Source: JAGVSR01 sp033765145
GTDB taxonomy: Bacteria > Pseudomonadota > Alphaproteobacteria > Rhizobiales > Hyphomicrobiaceae
Assembly: GCA_033765145.1 (NCBI GenBank)
Contig: JANRIH010000002.1
Location: forward strand, 18,731 to 82,730
Direction of reading: 5' to 3'
DNA: 64,000 nt
Part shown: piece by piece, positions 58,760 to 64,000 of the stretch
Position numbering within the stretch: the stretch's first letter is position 1
Layout of the letters: the number at the start of each line of letters is the position of its first letter
The notes under the pieces: generated by a model
Seen by the model: the letters and a program-made list of their open reading frames with translations, nothing else
Database searches by the model: none
What the model was told of the DNA's origin: nothing
Translations under genes and position numbers: made by a program

Positions 58760-60304
58760 ATGCTTACAAAGGTCCGCAGACTTCAGGTGGTCATGTTAGG
58801 GGCCGTCGTCACGCTCATAAGCTCTGCAGCGTATGCCCAGCAGAAGCCCAATATCCTCGTGATCTGGGGCGACGACATTGGCCAGTTCAACATCAGCGCC
58901 TTCAACAATGGTATGATGGGCTACAAAACGCCCAACATCGATAGCATAGCGAAAGAGGGTGCGTTGTTTACAGACTGGTATGGCCAGCAGAGCTGCACCG
59001 CAGGCCGTGCTGCGTTCATCACCGGACAGTCACCGATACGAACAGGTCTTACAAAGGTTGGCCTGCCCGGCGCGCCCGAGGGTATGAAGAAGGAAGATCC
59101 AACGCTCGCCACCCTGCTGAAGGCTCAGGGCTATGCAACAGGACAGTTCGGCAAGAACCATCTCGGCGATCGTGACGAGATGCTTCCGACCAATCACGGG
59201 TTCGATGAATTTTTTGGCAACCTCTATCACTTGAATGCTGAGGAAGAGCCTGAAAACCCCGACTACCCCAAAGACCCAGAGTTCAAAAAGAAGTTCGGCC
59301 CACGCGGCGTTATTCATAGTTTTGCCGATGGCCGCATCACGGATACAGGCCCGCTCACGAAAAAGCGCATGGAGACCATTGACACCGAGGTCACGGACAA
59401 AGCGCTCGACTTTATGGTTCGGGCCAAGAAGGACAACAAGCCATTCTTCATGTGGTGGAATTCCACCCGCATGCACATCTTCACGCACTTGAAGAAGGAG
59501 TCGGTAGGTAAGACAGGCCTTGGCATATATCCCGACGGCATGGTCGAGCACGACGGCCACGTTGGTCAGGTGCTTGCCAAGCTCAAGGAGCTAGGGCTCG
59601 ATAACAATACCATCGTCATGTACTCAACCGACAACGGGGCAGAAGCGATGAGCTGGCCCGACGGCGGCACAACGATGTTCCGTGGAGAGAAAAATACGAA
59701 CTGGGAAGGCGGCTACCGTGTTCCAACACTGATCAAATGGCCCGGCGTTATCAAGCCCGGCACGGTTGTCAACGAAATCTGCGCACACGAAGACATGCTG
59801 ACGACGCTGCTCGCAGCCGCAGGCGATACGACGGTTAAGGGCGATTTGCTCAAGGGTCGCAAGATCGGCGACATGACTTACAAAGTGCACTTGGACGGCT
59901 ATGATCTCGGCCCAGCTCTCAAAGGCCAAGCCGAGTGGCCGCGTAAGGAATTCATCTATTGGACAGATGATGGCAGCGTTGCCGCCCTTCGCTACAACCA
60001 ATGGAAAATCACATTCTTGGTTCAGAGCGCACACGGACTGCACGTTTGGCAGAAACCGTTCGAGGCTTTGCGTGCGCCAATGCTCGGCAACCTGCGCACG
60101 GATCCTTTCGAACGCGCTGAGTACGAAGGATACGGATATAATCAGTGGTTCGCCGAACATATGTTTTTGTTCGCTCCAGCTGGTGCGTACGTCGGGCAAT
60201 GGCTCCAGAGCTTCAAAGAGTTTCCACCACGCCAGAAGCCAGGCAGCTTCAATCTAGATCGGGTGATGGAAGCTGTTACGGCAGGAAGCGCTGGCAAGCA
60301 GTAA
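58760..60304 (+). CDS. Secreted arylsulfatase (formylglycine type)
   Basis: I choose the ATG at 58760 with GGAGAG upstream, giving 514 residues; four codons further upstream are less likely. A Sec signal (cleavage after SSAAYA, about residue 26) precedes the sulfatase fold: NILVIWGDDIGQFN as the first metal site, the formylglycine motif C-T-A-G-R (Cys79; C-x-A-x-R form) in QQSCTAGRAAFITG, FGKNHLGD, MYSTDNGAE and GEKNTNWEGGYRVP. The maturation enzyme (FGE) is not in the window. The enzyme hydrolyses sulfate esters in the periplasm or outside. It is divergent from the octaheme cytochrome gene, and an unlooped palindrome follows its stop. Confidence 0.9.
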   Translation: MLTKVRRLQVVMLGAVVTLISSAAYAQQKPNILVIWGDDIGQFNISAFNNGMMGYKTPNIDSIAKEGALFTDWYGQQSCTAGRAAFITGQSPIRTGLTKVGLPGAPEGMKKEDPTLATLLKAQGYATGQFGKNHLGDRDEMLPTNHGFDEFFGNLYHLNAEEEPENPDYPKDPEFKKKFGPRGVIHSFADGRITDTGPLTKKRMETIDTEVTDKALDFMVRAKKDNKPFFMWWNSTRMHIFTHLKKESVGKTGLGIYPDGMVEHDGHVGQVLAKLKELGLDNNTIVMYSTDNGAEAMSWPDGGTTMFRGEKNTNWEGGYRVPTLIKWPGVIKPGTVVNEICAHEDMLTTLLAAAGDTTVKGDLLKGRKIGDMTYKVHLDGYDLGPALKGQAEWPRKEFIYWTDDGSVAALRYNQWKITFLVQSAHGLHVWQKPFEALRAPMLGNLRTDPFERAEYEGYGYNQWFAEHMFLFAPAGAYVGQWLQSFKEFPPRQKPGSFNLDRVMEAVTAGSAGKQ

Positions 60305-60336
60305 ACGCGCACCAATCGAAAGCGACAGAAATCACG

Positions 60337-60366
60337 GGGCCGCATTCCAAATTTGGAATGCGGCCC
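60337..60366 (+). terminator. 30-bp perfect palindrome after the arylsulfatase gene
   Basis: The arms GGGCCGCATTCCAAA and TTTGGAATGCGGCCC form a perfect 15-bp inverted repeat without spacer, 33 bp past the stop. A CTTTT run follows about ten bases later. It is a likely transcription terminator, although the distance to the T run is unusually large. Confidence 0.6.
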
Positions 60367-60404
60367 ACTTGACCCCTTTTCGGTGTGTCGATGCTCCCAC
60401 CGTG

Positions 60405-60611
60405 CTATTCGCGGTCACGCCATGGTTCCGGCTGATCGCCGACACCCAGAACATCACGCCCTGACGCAGAAACCGCGAGGACGCAACGTTTGTCAGGATA
60501 CGATCGCAGGTAAAGTTCTGAGCTATCGAAATGCAGATCCTGATGTTCGGCTGGCGGATCGCCCTCCGCTATTCGCGATGCGGCGGCAATAGAAGGGTAG
60601 GTAGCCACCAC
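60405..60611 (-). CDS. Hypothetical protein, possibly 5'-truncated
   Basis: A 68-codon frame opening with GTG. Its residues look protein-like (SRIAEGDPPAEHQDLHFD, then LRSYPDKRCVLAVSASGRD). It begins only about 15 bases from the remnant of an IS3-family element, so it may be the 3' part of a longer gene cut by the insertion. No family recognised. Confidence 0.3.
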   Translation of the reverse strand: MVATYPSIAAASRIAEGDPPAEHQDLHFDSSELYLRSYPDKRCVLAVSASGRDVLGVGDQPEPWRDRE

Positions 60612-60625
60612 GCCCGAAGAATTCG

Positions 60626-60705
60626 AGTGGGCTGCCCCCGGTTCCGTGGACAGTGAGTTAAGCTACTCTCATCCGTTCCTCGTAGGCAATCGGGCTCAAG
60701 CCGCC
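60626..60705 (-). mobile_element. IS3-family element remnant (transposase tail plus terminal repeat)
   Basis: On the minus strand 60705-60659 encodes GGLSPIAYEERMRVA and a stop, the usual end of an IS3-family OrfB transposase. It is followed by ACTGTCCACGGAACCGGGGG, which looks like the terminal inverted repeat. The rest of the element is absent. It is a different subgroup from the remnant at 53491-53616. Confidence 0.5.
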
Positions 60706-60868
60706 TCACGTCAGATACGCGTCGACGGTCGACGACGCCGTCCAGGCATCTAGAAATCACAGCAATTTAGCGTCTGAAACCGCATAAAGCTCCAAAAGTT
60801 GGAGACGAGCGAGCATTCGCAACGGTAGGCCTGCCGCGGACCAAAAGTTCGAATCTCGACCGGTAAAG

Positions 60869-60945
60869 TGGCGCGCCCGACAGGATTCGAACCTGTGACC
60901 ACTCGCTTAGAAGGCGAGTGCTCTATCCAGCTGAGCTACGGGCGC
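60869..60945 (-). tRNA. tRNA-Arg(UCU)
   Basis: Minus-strand cloverleaf with acceptor stem GCGCCCG/CGGGCGC, discriminator G, D arm with AGCTCAGCTGGATAGAGC, anticodon stem CTCGC/GCGAG around CTTCTAA (anticodon TCT), T arm with TTCGAAT, and encoded CCA (complement at 60869-60871). Complete and apparently functional. Confidence 0.97.
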
Positions 60946-61277
60946 TGAACTCATTGTCGTCCGGACCGCGACGGCCCGTCGAACCCACGGCGATCCGCGA
61001 TACGACGGACCTCTGGTTTCTATGGATGTCGAGGCCGAGACGTGGCGTTCCCGATCCGACTTCCGAACCACAACCACCGATAGGTGAGGTCCGAGCGAAG
61101 CGCAAGCCGCAGGCATGAGGTGGCTGAATTCCAAGGCAATCCCCGCAGAGCGCTGGAAGTGGCTTGGATTGCTGCGACCGCTCGGCTAGCCTCCCGCGGC
61201 GCGCCGCCGGAAACGCTCACCTGGATGGCGGTCCCTGAGACGTGTGAGCCGCATCTGAGTCTTTTGGTGAGTGACGC
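60946..61277. other. Intergenic region between tRNA-Arg and the transporter gene
   Basis: 332 bp on the 5' side of both the minus-strand tRNA-Arg and the plus-strand transporter, so it should carry both promoters. No specific element is recognised. Confidence 0.35.
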
Positions 61278-62747
61278 ATGACGCCCGCCGGCTGCGACTG
61301 TGTTCGCGCGACGAAGAATTCACAAACCGACACCCAGACAAGTGCCCCCCGGCGGGTCCCCGACGATAGAAGTTCCACAGGCAGGTTCGCGGTCACGAGC
61401 ATTCTCGCGAGTCTGTTGCTCGCAGCCGCGATTGCAGTGGTCCCCCTATCCGCCATGGCCGCGACCGATGCCACCGGCTCATCCACGGGCGCGGCGCTCT
61501 TCGGCATCCCGATCGAGTTCTACATCTTCGCCGTGACGCTGACGGCCGTCGCCGTTCTCCACCACCATCCGCTTGTCGTTGCGGGAACAGGGCTCGCGGC
61601 CGTCGTCGCCTTCAAGCTCGCGGTCACAGGCTTTCACGCCGGTCCCGGGCTCTCCGGCCTCATGGCCCATCTCGCCCACGAAAGCATCACGATCGGCAAT
61701 CTCTTTCTCCTGCTGGTCGGCTTCGGCCTCCTCGCGCGCCATTTCGAGGAAAGCAAGGTGCCCGAAGCCTTGCCCGCCGTACTCCCCGACGACTGGACAG
61801 GCGGCCTCGTCCTGCTCGCCCTGATCTTTGTGCTATCGGCTTTTCTCGACAACATCGCCGCGGCGTTGATCGGCGGCACCGCCGCGAGCCACGTCTATCG
61901 CGGCAAGGTGCATCTTTCATATTTGGCGGCGATCGTCGCCGCCTCGAACGCAGGCGGATCGGGGAGCGTCCTCGGCGACACGACGACAACCATGATGTGG
62001 ATCGACGGCGTGAGCCCGCTCGATGTTCTGCATGCCTACGTCGCGGCCGTCGTCGCGTTCCTGATCTTCGGAACGATCGCCGCGCGCACGCAGCACGCCT
62101 ACAATCCGATACTCAAAGACCCGGTCGGGAAACCCGCAATTGATGGCGCGCGCATTGGTATTGTCGCGGCGATCCTCATCGCGGCCGTATCAGCCAACGT
62201 CCTCGCCAACCTCTACGCCCCAGCGCTTCTCAAACAATGGCCCGTCCTCGGCCTCGCCGTCGCCACCGCGATCTTTGTGACAGCCCCCATCCGAACACCC
62301 GACTGGTCGATCGTTCCGGGTGCGGCGAAGGGCGCGATCTTTCTCCTGGCCCTCGTGCTCTCAGCGTCCTTGATGCCGGTCGAGGCGCTGCCGGTGGCGA
62401 GCTGGCAGACGGCATTGGGTCTCGGCTTCGTCTCCGCCATTTTTGACAACATCCCATTGACGGCGCTGGCACTCCGGCAAGGCGGCTATGACTGGGGCTT
62501 TCTCGCCTTCGCCGTCGGTTTCGGCGGCTCGATGGTGTGGTTCGGCTCGTCAGCGGGCGTTGCACTGTCGAGCCTCTATCCTGAAAGCCGCGACGCCATC
62601 GCCTGGCTCCGCGCAGGATGGCACATCCCGGTTTCTTACGTGATCGGCTTCTTCGTCATGCTGATGGTTCTGGGTTGGCATCCGCATGAGCCGCATCGAA
62701 CGACGCCGACGGCGCCCGCAACCCCGACGGCTGCCGACCATCCCTGA
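61278..62747 (+). CDS. ArsB/NhaD-type ion transporter (Na+/H+ antiporter or carboxylate transporter)
   Basis: 489 residues from an ATG; about twelve membrane helices after a polar N-terminal tail of about 36 residues that may be partly an upstream start error. Signature segments are FLLLVGFGLLARHFEESKVP, LSAFLDNIAAALIGGTAASH with the Asp-Asn pair, and the substrate loop NAGGSGSVLGDTTTTMMWI (about 216). A second Asp-Asn in SAIFDNIPLTALALR completes the inverted repeat typical of the ion transporter superfamily (CitM/ArsB/NhaD). NhaD-type sodium/proton exchange is the most likely role; carboxylate transport cannot be excluded. A small intergenic gap separates it from the convergent complex I gene. 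Confidence 0.8.
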   Translation: MTPAGCDCVRATKNSQTDTQTSAPRRVPDDRSSTGRFAVTSILASLLLAAAIAVVPLSAMAATDATGSSTGAALFGIPIEFYIFAVTLTAVAVLHHHPLVVAGTGLAAVVAFKLAVTGFHAGPGLSGLMAHLAHESITIGNLFLLLVGFGLLARHFEESKVPEALPAVLPDDWTGGLVLLALIFVLSAFLDNIAAALIGGTAASHVYRGKVHLSYLAAIVAASNAGGSGSVLGDTTTTMMWIDGVSPLDVLHAYVAAVVAFLIFGTIAARTQHAYNPILKDPVGKPAIDGARIGIVAAILIAAVSANVLANLYAPALLKQWPVLGLAVATAIFVTAPIRTPDWSIVPGAAKGAIFLLALVLSASLMPVEALPVASWQTALGLGFVSAIFDNIPLTALALRQGGYDWGFLAFAVGFGGSMVWFGSSAGVALSSLYPESRDAIAWLRAGWHIPVSYVIGFFVMLMVLGWHPHEPHRTTPTAPATPTAADHP

Positions 62748-62779
62748 GGGTGCTCTCACATCCGAAAGACGCGACGCAC

Positions 62780-63085
62780 TCAGTGCGTCCAGTTCCCGAT
62801 CCGCCCGAACTTGAAGTTGTCTGCGTAGGCCTTCCGGATCCGCTTTCGCGGCGTCGGCTCGATGACGGTGTAGGCGAGGCCCTGCCGCTCGGCATACGCG
62901 ATCGCGTCTTCGCGCGTGGCGAAGGAGAGCTTCACTTGCTGGCGGGTGTCGCGCGAGGTTGTCCAGCCCATCAGCGGATCGATTTCACGCGGCGCGTCCG
63001 GCTCGTATTCGAGCAGCCAGTCCTTGGTCTTGGCCTCACCCGACTGCATCGCCGTTTTGGCCGGACGGTAGATCTTCACTGGCAT
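62780..63085 (-). CDS. NDUFS4-like accessory subunit of NADH dehydrogenase (complex I)
   Basis: The ATG at 63085 gives 101 residues (MPVKIYRPAKTAMQSGEAKT). The family features are WLLEYEPDAPREIDPLMGWT, a segment with REDAIAYAERQGL, and the basic RKRIRKAYADNFKFGR end, all matching the ETC complex I subunit (PF04800) of Alphaproteobacteria and mitochondria. It helps assemble the hydrophilic arm of complex I. An 8-bp inverted repeat with a one-base loop (62773-62789) covers the stop codon and may act as a terminator with the convergent transporter gene. Confidence 0.9.
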   Translation of the reverse strand: MPVKIYRPAKTAMQSGEAKTKDWLLEYEPDAPREIDPLMGWTTSRDTRQQVKLSFATREDAIAYAERQGLAYTVIEPTPRKRIRKAYADNFKFGRIGNWTH

Positions 63086-63151
63086 GGGATGACGCCGCTC
63101 TCGAAGCCTCGGCCAGCGTTCGCGGCAGCGATCGCAGGCTCTGAAGAAAAA

Positions 63152-63196
63152 TGGTCGGGGCGACATGATTCGAACACGCGACCCTCTGCTCCCAAA
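63152..63196 (-). repeat. 3' fragment of tRNA-Pro(UGG): probable att site of an integrated element
   Basis: On the minus strand the 45 nt start at TTTGGGAG (anticodon loop, TGG) and run through the T loop TTCGAAT and an acceptor half CGCCCCG to CCA. The sequence upstream shows no 5' half of a tRNA, so it is a fragment. Its extent equals that of the tRNA-Thr scar. For this orientation the intact tRNA and the rest of the element should lie to the right, where the phage-like genes begin. Confidence 0.85.
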
Positions 63197-63293
63197 TCAA
63201 GGGCGACGGAATATAAGTCAAGCCCCGTTCCGAGAATTCACGCTCTGTTCACGGCCTGGACTGTCAAAGGGTTATGCCCCATCTCGGAATCCC

Positions 63294-63680
63294 ATGCGCC
63301 CCTCTCTGACCCTTGCCCTCGTCGTCGGGGCCGCGCTCGCGGCTGCGGCGGCGACGTACACGCCCGGCATCGTCGTGGTCGACGGCGACACGGTCGATCA
63401 CGCCTGGTGGCGCTGGCGGATCGAGGGGTGGGACACGCCGGAGATCCGTCAGGCCCGCTGCCCCGAGGAGCGGGCGCTCGGCATCCGCGCGCGGGACCGG
63501 CTGCGGAGCCTCACAGCGGGTCCAGGCGTGGCGATCTCGGGCCGGTGGCACCTTGACCGCTACGGACGGCGGATCGGCCGCCTGCGGCTTCCTGACGGCC
63601 GGGACGCGGGTGCCGTGCTGGCGGCCGAGGGGCTGGCGCGCCCCTACGACGGCGCGGCGCGGTCCGGGTGGTGCCCATGA
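63294..63680 (+). CDS. Secreted thermonuclease-family protein (SNase-like)
   Basis: I choose the ATG at 63294 (MRPSLTLALVVGAALAAAAA), a signal-peptide start; longer frames reach into the tRNA fragment. The 128-residue product has the staphylococcal nuclease-like motifs VVDGDTV (calcium-binding aspartate), IEGWDTPEIRQARC (arginine and acidic residues), and DRYGRRIGRLRL with the second arginine. The family hydrolyses DNA or RNA. It is the first gene inside the tRNA-Pro attachment site; small nucleases of this kind occur in prophages and integrative elements. Its stop overlaps the next start as ATGA. Confidence 0.82.
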   Translation: MRPSLTLALVVGAALAAAAATYTPGIVVVDGDTVDHAWWRWRIEGWDTPEIRQARCPEERALGIRARDRLRSLTAGPGVAISGRWHLDRYGRRIGRLRLPDGRDAGAVLAAEGLARPYDGAARSGWCP

Positions 63681-63892
63681 AGCGCCAGATGGAATTGCTG
63701 CCGAGCGCGAGAAGGGCGCGTCGGATCATGGCGCGCATAATTGACGCTGGGAATTACCCGGACGGCCGCAAGGCGGCCCAATTTGCGTGCCGGCGCTGTG
63801 GATGGGTGCAATGGATGCCGATCAAGAATGTCAGCACAGCCAAGCGCGGGTATCCGTGCCCAGATTGCAACAAGTGCGGGATCGATCTCTAA
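63677..63892 (+). CDS. Small zinc-ribbon protein
   Basis: The ATG at 63677 overlaps the nuclease stop and gives 71 residues. Two cysteine pairs (CRRCGW and CPDCNKC) are spaced like a zinc ribbon. The N-terminal half is basic and helical. Similar short proteins are common in phage and integrative-element gene sets, usually with no known function. Coupling to the nuclease suggests a joint role. Confidence 0.7.
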   Translation: MKRQMELLPSARRARRIMARIIDAGNYPDGRKAAQFACRRCGWVQWMPIKNVSTAKRGYPCPDCNKCGIDL

Positions 63893-63903
63893 GAGGGAAG
63901 GTC

Positions 63904-64000
63904 ATGACCACCGACACACCAGAGCCGGCTCCGGGCCCAGCGCCGGGCACGCTCGCGAAGGACGTGCTTTCGAACAGCCGGATCGCACCGCTGGTCAAGG
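63904..64000 (+). CDS. Hypothetical protein, cut by the window edge
   Basis: The ATG at 63904 follows AGAGGGAAGG, a strong ribosome binding site, 11 bases past the previous stop. Only 32 residues are visible: a Pro- and Ala-rich start, then AKDVLSNSRIAPLVK. It belongs to the same gene run as the nuclease and zinc-ribbon genes. Too short to identify. Confidence 0.6.
   Translation, partial: MTTDTPEPAPGPAPGTLAKDVLSNSRIAPLVK

Noticed and set aside
60838..60866. Sequence AAGTTCGAATCTCGACCGG next to tRNA-Arg, considered as another tRNA scar
   Set aside because: Only a T-loop-like TTCGAAT is shared; no acceptor half or CCA in register, so it is probably chance.
1..64000. CRISPR arrays, rRNA genes and riboswitches
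   Set aside because: Looked for regularly spaced short repeats, conserved rRNA segments and common riboswitch cores; none was seen. The only tandem repeats noted are coding (RTX and Wzc).

Overview
The window looks like a chromosomal segment of a high-GC alphaproteobacterium, most likely a member of the Hyphomicrobiales. The reasons are the GC-rich third codon positions in most genes, an NDUFS4-type complex I accessory subunit (typical of Alphaproteobacteria and mitochondria), and the style of the exopolysaccharide genes. The species cannot be named from the sequence. Roughly 1-52.95 kb is devoted mainly to making, modifying and exporting a surface polysaccharide. About 53-60.9 kb is a patchwork of scars, gene fragments and a few respiratory or periplasmic genes. 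The last kilobase appears to be the left edge of an integrated element.

Region 1-6.7 kb: a partial glycosyltransferase, a Tat-exported GH10 endo-xylanase-like enzyme, a second glycosyltransferase, a first Wzx-like flippase, and an unusual protein with a formyltransferase-like front and a beta-propeller back related to plant sphingolipid glycosyltransferase 'GINT1' N-domains. Region 6.7-15.3 kb: a 1040-residue RTX protein of the type I secreted kind, a FecR-domain protein divergent from a CHASE2-PP2C phosphatase, an RsbW-like kinase and a STAS antagonist (together a complete partner-switching module), and a glutaminase. An intact tRNA-Thr(UGU) follows at 15.7 kb.

Region 16.1-43.4 kb: 24 genes on the minus strand with no gap above about 120 bp and many start/stop overlaps. 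They encode eight glycosyltransferases, a flippase, a Wzy-like polymerase, sugar-nucleotide enzymes (UDP-xylose synthase; a gmd/GDP-fucose synthase pair; an NAD-epimerase beside a Gfo/Idh oxidoreductase), and decorating enzymes (two acyltransferase-3 proteins, two hexapeptide acetyltransferases, a sulfotransferase, three methyltransferases, a pyruvyl transferase with a FrhB-like iron-sulfur partner). Above it lie a second Wzy/ligase protein (43.9-45.4 kb) and a small secreted FecR-like protein with its own terminator. From 46.6 kb the export operon runs the other way: a PHP phosphatase, Wza, a Wzc tyrosine autokinase, a J-domain protein and a membrane-anchored helical-repeat protein. No initiating polyprenyl-phosphate hexose-1-P transferase is visible, so it must be encoded elsewhere.

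Region 53-60.9 kb: visibly less GC-biased DNA with two IS3-family transposase tails, the 5' ends of two truncated genes, a 3' tRNA-Thr scar, an outer-membrane barrel protein with an FNR-like site upstream, an octaheme cytochrome c fused to TPR repeats, and a divergent arylsulfatase. Region 60.9-63.1 kb is ordinary again: tRNA-Arg, an ArsB/NhaD-type ion transporter and the complex I subunit. At 63.15 kb a 45-nt 3' fragment of tRNA-Pro(UGG) marks an attachment site. A thermonuclease, a zinc-ribbon protein and a further partial gene begin just inside it.
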